Of a DNA stretch of 64,000 nt, positions 56,153 through 64,000 are shown piece after piece; the first letter of the stretch is position 1; every line of letters begins with the position of its first letter. The notes under the pieces were generated by a model, which ran no database searches, was not told the DNA's origin, and worked only from the letters and a program-made list of their open reading frames with translations. Source of the DNA: Streptococcus intermedius SK54 = ATCC 27335 (GTDB lineage: Bacteria; Bacillota; Bacilli; Lactobacillales; Streptococcaceae). The position numbers were made by a program, and so were the translations under genes. Where the stretch lies: assembly GCF_000413475.1 (NCBI RefSeq), contig NZ_ATFK01000001.1:62001-126000 (forward strand), in the 5' to 3' direction.

Positions 56153-58023
56153 TTCAAGTCGGCAAAATATTTGCCGGACGATATAGAATCATCAAACAAA
56201 TCGGTCGAGGAGGCATGGCAGATGTTTACTTGGCGAAAGATTTGATTTTAGACGGGGAAGAAGTCGCGGTTAAGGTTCTAAGAACCAATTACCAGACGGA
56301 CCCAATTGCTGTAGCACGTTTTCAAAGAGAAGCACGCGCCATGGCAGATTTGGATCATCCTCATATTGTCCGGATTACCGACATTGGAGAAGAAGAAGGC
56401 CAGCAATATCTAGCAATGGAGTATGTGGCTGGACTTGACTTGAAACGCTATATCAAAGAGCATGCTCCTTTGTCCAATGAAGAAGCGGTGCGAATCATGG
56501 GACAAATCCTTTTGGCGATGCGTTTGGCGCATACGCATGGGATTGTTCACCGTGATTTAAAACCTCAAAATGTCCTTTTAACTCCAGATGGCGATGCAAA
56601 AGTAACTGACTTTGGAATTGCAGTAGCTTTTGCAGAAACGAGTTTAACCCAGACAAATTCAATGCTGGGATCTGTACATTATCTATCACCAGAACAGGCA
56701 CGTGGGTCAAAAGCAACAGTTCAAAGTGATATTTATGCTATGGGGATTATTTTCTATGAAATGCTGACAGGTCACATTCCTTATGATGGGGATAGTGCTG
56801 TGACGATTGCACTGCAGCATTTCCAAAAACCCCTTCCTTCTGTAATTGCTGAAAATCCAAATGTTCCACAAGCATTAGAAAATGTGGTTATCAAGGCAAC
56901 GGCAAAAAAATTAACAGATCGTTATCAATCTGTTGCAGAAATGTATGTTGACTTATCTAGTTGTTTATCTGCTGATCGTCGAAATGAGAAGAAATTAGTT
57001 TTTGATGATACTGTTAAAGCAGACACTAAGACGCTTCCTAAAGTATCACAGAATACGTTGACTTCAGCGTCTAAACCGACTGCTACATCTACAAAAGAAG
57101 CTGTCGATAATCAAACTAAGCCTAAACCAAAACCAAAGAAAAAACGTCGTTTAAGAACGCGTTATAAAGTGTTGTTGTCGGCAGTAGTCTTAGTTATTGC
57201 AGCTTTGGTAGCTTTAGTCTATTTGAGTCCCTCAAATGTAAAAATACCAGATGTTACTGGAAAAACCGTCGCGCAAGCACGTTCCGCGATTGAAGCTGCA
57301 GGTTTGAAAGTTGGCAAGGAGAAAGACGAATACAGTGATTCTGCTAAGAAAGATTCTGTCATTCGTACGAATCCACAAGCGGGAACACAACGTCGCGAAG
57401 GAAGCACAGTAGATTTGATTGTCTCAAAAGGGCCGAAAACATTTACTATGGAAGATTATAGCGGTCAGAAAAAAGCAGATGCTATCAACAGTTTGGTGCA
57501 AAAATACAAAGTTTCAAAGGGCTTGATTAAAATTGAAGAAGTCGAAAGTAGTGACTATGCAGCAGGAACTGTTGTTAGTCAGACGCCAGCAGCAGGTAGT
57601 ACGTATGATTTGACTTCAAAAAATCGGATTACGTTAAAAGTAGCGAAGACGGTTTCAAGTGTTACAATGCCAAGTTATATAGGTTCCACTTATGAATTTG
57701 CCTATAATAACCTTACCGAAGTTATTGGCGTTCAAGGAGCTAATGTTGAAAAACGAATAGTTACAACAGCTCCAGCAGGAACACAGGCACACACGATTAT
57801 TAAACAAAGCCCAGAAGCAAAGAGGCCTCTAAATCTAAAAAATGATCGTATTGTCTTATATGTATATGAGCCAAAAACTGAAGAATCATCTACATCTGAA
57901 AGTAGTTCGCAATCTGGAAGCAGTTCAAATAAAAATAGTCCATCATCTAGTAGTTCGTCGAGTAGCGGTAACGATGGATCAAGTTCGAAAACACCAGACA
58001 CAAGCGCTAGTGCAAGTAATTAA
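56149..58023 (+). CDS. stkP: Serine/threonine protein kinase StkP (three PASTA domains, Ser-rich tail)
   Basis: A 624-residue transmembrane kinase that senses wall fragments or lipid II and controls division. The kinase domain (about 1-270) has [14 protein letters not shown], the Lys in [18 protein letters not shown] and [13 protein letters not shown] basic stretch leads to one helix (about 341-362). Outside are three PASTA repeats (about 365-427, 428-500, 503-575), where pneumococcal StkP has four, and then a tail of some 47 residues made almost only of Ser with Gly, Asn and Thr. The tail is unlike the usual end in a PASTA domain. Co-translated with the phosphatase. Confidence 0.95.
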   Translation: MIQVGKIFAGRYRIIKQIGRGGMADVYLAKDLILDGEEVAVKVLRTNYQTDPIAVARFQREARAMADLDHPHIVRITDIGEEEGQQYLAMEYVAGLDLKRYIKEHAPLSNEEAVRIMGQILLAMRLAHTHGIVHRDLKPQNVLLTPDGDAKVTDFGIAVAFAETSLTQTNSMLGSVHYLSPEQARGSKATVQSDIYAMGIIFYEMLTGHIPYDGDSAVTIALQHFQKPLPSVIAENPNVPQALENVVIKATAKKLTDRYQSVAEMYVDLSSCLSADRRNEKKLVFDDTVKADTKTLPKVSQNTLTSASKPTATSTKEAVDNQTKPKPKPKKKRRLRTRYKVLLSAVVLVIAALVALVYLSPSNVKIPDVTGKTVAQARSAIEAAGLKVGKEKDEYSDSAKKDSVIRTNPQAGTQRREGSTVDLIVSKGPKTFTMEDYSGQKKADAINSLVQKYKVSKGLIKIEEVESSDYAAGTVVSQTPAAGSTYDLTSKNRITLKVAKTVSSVTMPSYIGSTYEFAYNNLTEVIGVQGANVEKRIVTTAPAGTQAHTIIKQSPEAKRPLNLKNDRIVLYVYEPKTEESSTSESSSQSGSSSNKNSPSSSSSSSSGNDGSSSKTPDTSASASN

Positions 58024-58081
58024 AAAAGTGAGGGAAGAAACTCGTGGTTTTATTAAACCGATTTTTCCCTCACTCTTTTTG
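58023..58081 (+). terminator. Terminator of the phpP-stkP unit
   Basis: AAGTGAGGGAA and TTCCCTCACT form a stem with a 27-nt loop, followed by CTTTTT. Confidence 0.8.
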
Positions 58082-58177
58082 CGCTCATTTATATGATAGA
58101 GAAGTATTGTTTTTAGTTCCTAAAGTTTGTCCAGTATACTGCTATTAAAAATGTTGGCTAAGAGGCTGGGGCTACAG

Positions 58178-58199
58178 ACTAGTATTGGAAATACTTAGT
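58178..58199 (+). promoter_or_regulatory. Inverted repeat upstream of liaFSR, possible LiaR operator
   Basis: ACTAGTATT and AATACTTAGT face each other around GGA, an imperfect palindrome about 60 bp upstream of TACAAT (58257-58262), the probable liaF -10. That -10 lacks a good -35, as expected for a promoter needing an activator. Binding by LiaR is inferred. Confidence 0.4.
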
Positions 58200-58285
58200 T
58201 TTATTTCGCTGTCTTATTTTCATACCTTAGTCGGAGGAATTTTTGAAAGTTTTTGATACAATAGGATTAGAAAGGTATCGAGACT

Positions 58286-58984
58286 ATGAAAAAGCTCCAA
58301 TTTTTTATTTTTGTTGAATCCATTCTACTAACATTTGCATTAGTGACGATTTTATCTGGTCATTTTTCACGTGTTATTCTTTTTTTGGTGCTTTTCTTGT
58401 TGTTGCTTTATTATTATTTTGGAAAACAAAGAGGAAACTTCCTCCTAGTGACATCTACTATATTGCTTTTTTTTGTTATTATGCTCAATCCCTATGTTAT
58501 TGCTGCTTTGCTTTTCGCGGTTATTTATGGCATGATTGTGGCTTTTCCCTATATTTATAAGGAAAATGGAGTGACAAATCTCATTTTTGATGATACAGTG
58601 AATCCAAAACGAGAAAAAAATAAATGGCTAGGAAATCTTCATCATTTTGGCCCATTAGATACCTGCCGATTTGATGACATTAATCTATTTCGGCTGGTGG
58701 GAAAAGATACGATTCACTTGGAACAGGTCATTATCACAAACCATGATAATGTGATTATTTTGCGTAAATTTTTCGGTAACACAAAAATCATTGTGCCAGT
58801 TGATGTAGCAGTTAGTCTCAAAGTGAATAATCTATATGGGGAATTACAATTCTTAGGTCAACCTGTCTATGAGTTGCGAAATGAAAGTCTCAGCCTGACA
58901 ACACCAGACTTTAAGCGAGCACACAAAAGTGTCAAAATTGTTCTATCAACGTTTGTTGGGAATGTTGAGGTGGTTCGGAAATGA
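58286..58984 (+). CDS. liaF: LiaF, negative regulator of the LiaSR envelope-stress system
   Basis: A 232-residue membrane protein with four hydrophobic segments in the first 90 residues and a C-terminal LiaF-type beta domain (about 110-232; landmarks NKWLGNLHHFGP, GKDTIHLEQV, NVIILRKFFGNTKIIVP, STFVGNVEVV). LiaF keeps the LiaS kinase quiet until the envelope is stressed. It overlaps liaS by 4 bp. Position after stkP matches S. mutans. Confidence 0.92.
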   Translation: MKKLQFFIFVESILLTFALVTILSGHFSRVILFLVLFLLLLYYYFGKQRGNFLLVTSTILLFFVIMLNPYVIAALLFAVIYGMIVAFPYIYKENGVTNLIFDDTVNPKREKNKWLGNLHHFGPLDTCRFDDINLFRLVGKDTIHLEQVIITNHDNVIILRKFFGNTKIIVPVDVAVSLKVNNLYGELQFLGQPVYELRNESLSLTTPDFKRAHKSVKIVLSTFVGNVEVVRK

Positions 58985-59976
58985 AAAAAATCTACTACCT
59001 CTTGATTAGCTTTTACTCCATACTTATTTTAGGTGTCATTATTCATTATATTTTTGGCTTATTTAATTTTGATTGGCAGATGATTCTTAATAATGTTGAG
59101 CGCTTGGAAAGTTTTAGTTTTTTTGTGATTGTGCTGACTTTTTCTCTGACGATGTTGATGGTTTTAGGTATCAAAGTGATTCAAATGGTTACTTTGTCGA
59201 CGATTCAGATAAATTTGAAAAATATTTTGGAAGGTCGAGAACTGCAAGAAACACATCAATCAGAAATTGATGCTTCTTTTCAGCAGGTATCAGAGAAATT
59301 AACTCATTTAACAGAAAATCTGCAAAAGTCAGAAAATCGTGCCTTGCAAAACGAAGAGACAGTTATTGAAAAGGAACGAAAGCGGATTGCACGTGATTTG
59401 CATGATACGGTCAGTCAGGAACTTTTCGCTGCCAATATAATTTTGTCTGGCGTGACAGGGCAAGTGGAGCATTTAGATAAGGATACATTATCGAAACAAT
59501 TGTCTGGTGTATCAGGGATTTTAAATACCGCTCAGCGTGATTTGCGTATCTTGTTACTTCATTTACGACCGACAGAGTTGGAAGGAAAAAGCTTGGTTGA
59601 AGGGCTGAATCTTATTTTGAAGGAGCTATCGGATAAGAGTGATATTGAGGTGAGTTTTCATCATGATGTTCAAAAATTACCGAAACAAATTGAGGAGCAT
59701 ATTTTCCGCATCGCTCAAGAAATTATTAGTAATACGCTCCGTCACGCCAATGCGAATCATTTAGATGTATATCTGTATCAAACTCAGAATGAATTACAGC
59801 TGAAGATGACAGATGATGGAATTGGTTTTGAACCCATCTCGTCTGATGAGTTGAGTTATGGTCTGAAAAATATGGAAGAAAGAGTAAATGATATGGCAGG
59901 AACGATACAGATTTTAACAGCTCCGAAGCAAGGAGTAGCAATTGATATTCGTGTGCCACTATTGAAAGGAGATTAA
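58981..59976 (+). CDS. liaS: Sensor histidine kinase LiaS (VraS-like)
   Basis: A 331-residue kinase with two transmembrane helices (about 7-25, 40-65) and a very short outer loop, so it senses inside the membrane. HisKA_3 phosphoacceptor His141 is in RIARDLHDTVSQEL; the ATPase domain has EIISNTLRHANA and DDGIGF. Overlaps of 4 bp with liaF and near-contact with liaR support one operon for cell-envelope stress from lipid II-binding antibiotics. Confidence 0.95.
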   Translation: MKKIYYLLISFYSILILGVIIHYIFGLFNFDWQMILNNVERLESFSFFVIVLTFSLTMLMVLGIKVIQMVTLSTIQINLKNILEGRELQETHQSEIDASFQQVSEKLTHLTENLQKSENRALQNEETVIEKERKRIARDLHDTVSQELFAANIILSGVTGQVEHLDKDTLSKQLSGVSGILNTAQRDLRILLLHLRPTELEGKSLVEGLNLILKELSDKSDIEVSFHHDVQKLPKQIEEHIFRIAQEIISNTLRHANANHLDVYLYQTQNELQLKMTDDGIGFEPISSDELSYGLKNMEERVNDMAGTIQILTAPKQGVAIDIRVPLLKGD

Positions 59977-59977
59977 G

Positions 59978-60610
59978 ATGCAGATTTTATTAGTAGATGA
60001 TCATGAAATGGTGCGACTTGGTTTGAAGAGCTATTTGGATGTACAAGATGATGTTGATATGGTGGTAGAAGCTTCAAATGGTTGTGAAGGGGTGGAAAAG
60101 GCTCTGTCATTACGACCAGATGTGATAATGATGGATATTGTCATGCCTAAAATGAATGGGATTGAAGCTACACTTGCTATTTTAAAAGAATGGCCTGAAG
60201 CTAAAATTCTTATTTTGACTTCTTATTTAGATAATGAAAAAATTTACCCAGTTTTAGATGCAGGGGCTAAAGGGTACATGCTTAAAACATCTAGTGCTGA
60301 CGATATCTTACGAGCAGTTCGAAAGGTAGCCAAGGGTGAACTTGCTATTGAAACGGAGGTCAGTCAGAAAGTGGAATACCATCGAAATCATATTGAATTA
60401 CATGAAGAGCTAACAGCGCGTGAGCGCGATATTTTAGGTCTATTAGCAAAAGGGTATGAAAATCAACGGATAGCAGATGAGTTGTTTATTTCGTTGAAGA
60501 CTGTTAAAACACATGTATCTAATATCTTATCAAAATTAGAAGTAAGTGATCGGACACAAGCTGTTGTTTACGCCTTTCAGCACCACCTTGTCCCACAAGA
60601 TGACATTTAA
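59978..60610 (+). CDS. liaR: Response regulator LiaR (VraR-like)
   Basis: A 210-residue NarL-type regulator. The receiver has DDHE (acidic pair), phosphoacceptor Asp53 in MMDIVMP, and the switch Lys in YMLKTSS. The LuxR-type HTH (about 145-205) reads LTARERDILGLLAKGYENQR and SLKTVKTHVSNIL. It begins one base after liaS ends. Confidence 0.95.
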   Translation: MQILLVDDHEMVRLGLKSYLDVQDDVDMVVEASNGCEGVEKALSLRPDVIMMDIVMPKMNGIEATLAILKEWPEAKILILTSYLDNEKIYPVLDAGAKGYMLKTSSADDILRAVRKVAKGELAIETEVSQKVEYHRNHIELHEELTARERDILGLLAKGYENQRIADELFISLKTVKTHVSNILSKLEVSDRTQAVVYAFQHHLVPQDDI

Positions 60611-60649
60611 GTGGTATAATAGAAAGCGAGTAAGTGTCAAAGGGAGATT

Positions 60650-62050
60650 ATGAACGCAAAACTAAAATACAAATCTAAGAAAATTAAAATCGTCTTTTTC
60701 GATATTGATGATACGTTACGAATAAAAGCAACTGGCTATATTCCTGACTCTATTAAAACGGTGTTTAAACAGCTGAAAGAAAAAGGAATTTTAACGGGGA
60801 TTGCTTCGGGGAGAGGAATTTTTGGTGTAGTTCCAGAACTGAAAGCGTTGCAGCCTGATTTTTTTGTCACCTTGAATGGGTCCTATATTGAAGATAAGGC
60901 AGGAAAGGTTATTGCGCAAACTCCGATTGCTCGAAATGTGGTAGAAACTTATATCGCTTGGACGAAGGAAATTGGGATTGACTTTGGCCTCGTTGGTAGT
61001 CATGAGGCAGCGCTTTCGACGCGAACACCGCTTATTGATGAAGCCATTGATATTGTTTATCCTAATTTACCTATTCAGCCGGATTTGTATCAAGATCACA
61101 ACGTTTATCAAATGTGGACATTTGAAGATATTGGAGATAGCTTACAATTGCCTAAAGAGCTAGAAGAACATCTACGATTGGTTCGCTGGCATCCACATTC
61201 ATCAGATGTAGTTCTAACAAATGGTTCAAAAGCATCTGGAGTTGCGACAGTTGTGGAGCATCTAGGGTTGAAGCCTGAGAATGTGATGGTTTTTGGAGAC
61301 GAGCTCAATGATTTAGAGTTGTTTGATTATGCAGGTGTCAGTATTGCTATGGGCATTTCACATGAAAAAATAAAAGCCAAGGCTGACTTTGTGACAAAAA
61401 AAGTAGAAGAAGATGGCATTTTTTATGCTTTGGAGGAATTAGGAATGATAGAAAAAGAATTACATTTTCCACAAGTAACGATGGAAACAACAGAAGGACC
61501 GAAAGCGACTATTAAAACCAACCACGGTGATTTGAAATTTCAATTATTTCCAGAACAGGCACCGAAGACAGTGGCTAATTTTATCGCTTTATCAAAAGAT
61601 GGCTACTATGATGGAATCATTTTTCACCGGATTATCAAGGATTTCATGATTCAAGGTGGTGATCCAACTGGTACGGGTATGGGTGGCGAATCTATTTATG
61701 GAGAAAAGTTTGAAGATGAATTTTCTCCGGAACTGTACAATATCCGTGGTGCACTTTCGATGGCCAATGCTGGTCCGAACACAAATGGCAGTCAATTTTT
61801 TATTGTGCAAAACAGCAAGATTCCTTATGCACAAAAGGAATTGGAACGTGGTGGTTGGCCGACACCAATTGCTGAGAGCTATGCAAGCAATGGTGGAACG
61901 CCGCATTTAGACCGCCGCCATACTGTATTTGGTCAATTATTAGATAAATCTTCTTATCAGGTATTGGATAAGATTGCAGCTGTTGAAACTGGTGCGATGG
62001 ATAGACCACTTGAAGATGTCGTGATTGAAACCATTGAAATTGAGGATTAA
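60650..62050 (+). CDS. Fusion of a Cof-type HAD hydrolase and a cyclophilin peptidyl-prolyl isomerase
   Basis: A 466-residue two-enzyme protein. Residues about 12-270 are a HAD-IIB (Cof) phosphatase: nucleophile Asp18 and Asp20 in FFDIDDTLR, then [10 protein letters not shown] and [11 protein letters not shown]. Residues about 285-466 are a cyclophilin: [35 protein letters not shown], and [13 protein letters not shown]. The join is in frame, with no stop or gap, and the start has a GGGAG site. The fusion is known in streptococci. The phosphatase substrate is unknown. TATAAT at 60615-60620 gives a promoter after liaR. Confidence 0.95.
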   Translation: MNAKLKYKSKKIKIVFFDIDDTLRIKATGYIPDSIKTVFKQLKEKGILTGIASGRGIFGVVPELKALQPDFFVTLNGSYIEDKAGKVIAQTPIARNVVETYIAWTKEIGIDFGLVGSHEAALSTRTPLIDEAIDIVYPNLPIQPDLYQDHNVYQMWTFEDIGDSLQLPKELEEHLRLVRWHPHSSDVVLTNGSKASGVATVVEHLGLKPENVMVFGDELNDLELFDYAGVSIAMGISHEKIKAKADFVTKKVEEDGIFYALEELGMIEKELHFPQVTMETTEGPKATIKTNHGDLKFQLFPEQAPKTVANFIALSKDGYYDGIIFHRIIKDFMIQGGDPTGTGMGGESIYGEKFEDEFSPELYNIRGALSMANAGPNTNGSQFFIVQNSKIPYAQKELERGGWPTPIAESYASNGGTPHLDRRHTVFGQLLDKSSYQVLDKIAAVETGAMDRPLEDVVIETIEIED

Positions 62051-62051
62051 A

Positions 62052-62444
62052 ATGAGAATTGGCGAAAAATTAAAAGGAAGAATTACAGGAATTCAGCCTT
62101 ACGGTGCATTTGTGGAATTGGAAACAGGAACAATAGGCTTAATTCATATTTCAGAGATTCGGACAGGTTACATCGAAAATATCCGTGATATTCTGCATGT
62201 GAATGATCCGGTCTTGGTGCAAGTGATGGACTATGATGAATTTTCAGGTAAGGCTAGCTTGTCGATGAGAACTCTGGAAGAAGAAAAGCACCATCTACCT
62301 AAACGCCATCGTTTTTCAAATGATCGGTACAAATTTGGTTTTGCACCACTTGCTAAAAGTTTACCAACTTGGACAAAAGAAGCGATGAATTTTCTGAGTC
62401 AGAATCAGGCAAAAGAAGAAACTGACGGAGAAACAGAAAAATAA
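62052..62444 (+). CDS. cvfD: S1-domain RNA-binding protein (CvfD/YugI-like)
   Basis: A 130-residue protein with one S1 domain (about 1-75): KLKGRITGIQPYGAFVELE, GLIHISEIRTGYI, KASLSMRTLEEE. The tail is basic then acidic. Relatives regulate translation or virulence genes after transcription (CvfD in pneumococcus, GSP13 in Bacillus). It starts one base after the stop of the fusion gene and is likely co-transcribed. Confidence 0.85.
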   Translation: MRIGEKLKGRITGIQPYGAFVELETGTIGLIHISEIRTGYIENIRDILHVNDPVLVQVMDYDEFSGKASLSMRTLEEEKHHLPKRHRFSNDRYKFGFAPLAKSLPTWTKEAMNFLSQNQAKEETDGETEK

Positions 62445-62477
62445 ACACACAAAAGAATCCTACTAAAAATAACAAAG

Positions 62478-62500
62478 TCCCTCAATAAATTATTGAGGGA
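62478..62500. terminator. Hairpin between cvfD and the DUF960 gene
   Basis: TCCCTCAATAA and TTATTGAGGGA pair with almost no loop. The T tract is better on the minus strand (after the DUF960 gene), so it may serve both convergent units. Confidence 0.65.
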
Positions 62501-62563
62501 TTGTACTTATTCTCAGATATTTTTAAGCAGCTATCAATCTCGTATGCTTCCTATTTTGTGCTA

Positions 62564-62881
62564 TCATATCAAAGTATATTCGTCTGGTAGCATAATAGTT
62601 TCTTTACCATTATTGTCAGTTACAAAAATTTCTCGTGGAAAAAATGGGTTGAAAGTATCATTGAAATCAAAAGTGACAACAGTCGTTAGACTATCTTGTG
62701 AAAATCGAAAAGTTGTTTTTCCTTTATTGTTGATGAGTTCAAACTGAAGCAGTTCGTCTAGCTCAAACACACCCTTTAGAAAATTATCAATAATATACCA
62801 GAAAGAATCAATGATATTATCTGGTAAACTTGTTACAACACCAAAGCTAGCATAGCGTCCACGTGTATTTGTAAAAGCCAT
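62564..62881 (-). CDS. DUF960 family protein
   Basis: A 105-residue cytoplasmic protein that matches the streptococcal DUF960 family from its start (MAFTNTRGRYASFGVVTSLP) through the acidic centre (FWYIIDNFLKGVFELDEL) to the end (FFPREIFVTDNNGKETIMLP). ATG 62881 follows AAAGGAAG on the minus strand; upstream in-frame codons run through its promoter. Function unknown. Confidence 0.85.
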   Translation of the reverse strand: MAFTNTRGRYASFGVVTSLPDNIIDSFWYIIDNFLKGVFELDELLQFELINNKGKTTFRFSQDSLTTVVTFDFNDTFNPFFPREIFVTDNNGKETIMLPDEYTLI

Positions 62882-62923
62882 TGTCTCTTCCTTTCTGTAC
62901 TTATTCATCAAAGGATTTTCTAT

Positions 62924-62952
62924 ATAATACATAAAATAACCTTGAATTGCAA
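62924..62952 (-). promoter_or_regulatory. Promoter of the DUF960 gene
   Basis: On the minus strand TTGCAA (62952-62947) and TATTAT (62929-62924) with a 17-bp spacer. Confidence 0.55.
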
Positions 62953-62965
62953 GAAATTGTTCTTT

Positions 62966-62993
62966 GAAAATCAAAAAGGACCACTGGTCCTTT
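62966..62993 (-). terminator. Terminator of ntdP
   Basis: On the minus strand AAAGGACC and GGTCCTTT form an 8-bp stem around AGT, followed by TTGATTTTC. Confidence 0.75.
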
Positions 62994-63000
62994 GGAAACT

Positions 63001-63534
63001 TTAGCGACTCTTTAGCTCTACATAACGTTTGTACCAAATATTAACATAGGCTTGCGAAAAAGGTCCGCGCTTATTGTTAATCCAATCTACTAAGATTTTG
63101 ACATTCTCTTTGAGGATATAATCTAAATCATTAGAGTAGTTCATCTGCCGTTTGTGACGCTCGTATTCATCTACATCAAGTAATCGCTTTTCACCATTGG
63201 TAAAGACTTTGACGTCTAAATCGTAGTCTATGTATTTTAATGCTTCTGCATCAAGATAATACGGACTGGCTAGATTGCAATAGTAGGAAACTCCGTTTTC
63301 GCGAATCATAGCGATAATATTGAACCAATACTTTTTGTGAAAATAGATAATAGCTGGCTCACGCGTTACCCAGCGTCGGCCGTCACTTTCTGTGACCAAG
63401 GTGTGGTCATTGACACCAATAATGGCGTTTTCTGTTGTTTTTAGTACCATAGTGTCGCGCCAAGTACGGTGCAGATTTCCATTATGCTTATAACTTTGAA
63501 TTGTAATAAAGTCGCCTTCTTTTGGAAGCTTCAT
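63001..63534 (-). CDS. ntdP: DUF402 nucleoside tri/diphosphate phosphatase (NtdP-like)
   Basis: A 177-residue DUF402 protein. It has [20 protein letters not shown] at the start, the metal-site stretch [20 protein letters not shown] with YDLDVKVF, and [13 protein letters not shown]. Members hydrolyse nucleoside tri- and diphosphates (related to staphylococcal Sa1684). ATG 63534 follows GGTAGAAGATG-like sequence on the minus strand, a weak site. It lies between recX and DUF960, as in related streptococci. Confidence 0.85.
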   Translation of the reverse strand: MKLPKEGDFITIQSYKHNGNLHRTWRDTMVLKTTENAIIGVNDHTLVTESDGRRWVTREPAIIYFHKKYWFNIIAMIRENGVSYYCNLASPYYLDAEALKYIDYDLDVKVFTNGEKRLLDVDEYERHKRQMNYSNDLDYILKENVKILVDWINNKRGPFSQAYVNIWYKRYVELKSR

Positions 63535-63620
63535 CTTCTACCAACTTTCTACAATTAATCAGGCTATCGCTCTTATTGTAACATATTTTCATGAAAAAAC
63601 ATAAATAAACCTTACATTTT

Positions 63621-64000
63621 TTATAGATATTCTTTGAGAGCGCTCGCAATATCAGAAAAATCGTAGCCTTTGCGAGCGAGTGCTTGGGTGAGGCGTTGTT
63701 TTAACTCATATCCGTCATATTTTTTAGAATATTTGTGGTATTGCTTATCTAATTCTTTGTACAGTAATTTCTGCTGAGTTTCCTCATCTTCTTTGATATC
63801 TAAGGTTTGATAAGCTGCCTTAGCTTCGGTATAGGAAAAGCCTTTGTTCATCATAAATTGAAGAATTTTATCCTGCAGGGCCTTACTTGGTAGTTTGCTT
63901 TGATAGTTGCGGAGTAGTTTTGCAGCGACTTTTTGACTTACTTCTGTAAAATCAAATTTGCATAATTCTTCATCAATAATAGAAGCTGTGATACCTTTTT
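63621..64000 (-). CDS. recX: Recombination regulator RecX (partial, 5' end beyond the window)
   Basis: The visible 125 residues at the C-terminal end are open up to the window edge, so the gene continues outside. They contain the triple-helix repeats of Rec[40 protein letters not shown] and [19 protein letters not shown]. RecX restrains RecA filaments. The final stop is at 63621. Confidence 0.88.
   Translation of the reverse strand, partial: KGITASIIDEELCKFDFTEVSQKVAAKLLRNYQSKLPSKALQDKILQFMMNKGFSYTEAKAAYQTLDIKEDEETQQKLLYKELDKQYHKYSKKYDGYELKQRLTQALARKGYDFSDIASALKEYL

Noticed and set aside
62493..62747. Plus-strand 84-codon frame
   Set aside because: It lies opposite the DUF960 gene, has no ribosome site and no recognisable product.

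Overview
The window reads as the core chromosome of a low-G+C Streptococcus. Streptococcal marker genes are present (mapZ, stkP with its phosphatase, a three-gene liaFSR set, a Cof-hydrolase/cyclophilin fusion, rgpG next to mecA, a DUF4059 gene before trxB). Gene blocks match known streptococcal order: a block like the pneumococcal pepC-pbp1A-recU-ypsA-gpsB-rnpB-mapZ region, and fmt-rsmB-phosphatase-stkP-liaFSR as in S. mutans. The species is not certain. I see no prophage, CRISPR array, complete insertion sequence or replication origin.

Layout. 1-5.3 kb: an orphan oligopeptide-binding lipoprotein with two CodY-like boxes at its promoter; two near-identical tRNA-Leu cassettes bracketing the 3' half of pyrG and an effector-binding-domain gene; fba; tRNA-Thr. 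5.4-9.2 kb: a LytTR regulator with a LiaF-like membrane partner behind two exact direct repeats 21 bp apart; rpmB; an Asp23 protein and fakA. 9.2-12.9 kb: an ABC exporter with a DesK-type histidine kinase and NarL-type regulator, resembling the pneumococcal TCS11 locus. 13-20 kb: SPFH protein, small HTH-like protein, a glutamine-type ABC importer on the minus strand, a DUF2207 protein, uppP. 19.9-27 kb: mecA-rgpG, sufCDSU without sufB, then dacA on the minus strand, with two fused IS150-like ends at the place where sufB would be expected. 27-38 kb: DEAD-box helicase, amino-acid ABC transporter, DUF4059, trxB, an amino-acid permease, a truncated lipase-like gene with a small membrane partner, pncB-nadE, pepC. 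38-47.7 kb: pbp1A and recU (minus), ypsA, gpsB, rnpB, ypsC, mapZ, ahpCF, luxS. 47.9-64 kb: rny, gmk-rpoZ-priA-fmt-rsmB-phosphatase-stkP, liaFSR, the hydrolase/cyclophilin fusion, an S1-domain protein, then DUF960, ntdP and a partial recX on the minus strand.

How the genes work together. Much of the window serves envelope growth and its surveillance. UppP recycles the lipid carrier, RgpG primes rhamnose polysaccharide, PBP1a and the PBP3-type carboxypeptidase build and trim peptidoglycan, GpsB, MapZ and StkP position and regulate division, and LiaFSR (perhaps also the LytTR/LiaF-like pair) senses damage. Other groups handle peroxide (AhpCF, TrxB), Fe-S clusters (Suf), NAD salvage (PncB-NadE), fatty-acid activation (FakA) and RNA turnover (RNase Y, RNase P).

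Most worth a second look: the LytTR/LiaF-like module, the rearranged tRNA-Leu/pyrG segment, the sufB gap, the truncated lipase-like gene, and the Asn-to-Asp change in the SxN motif of DacA.
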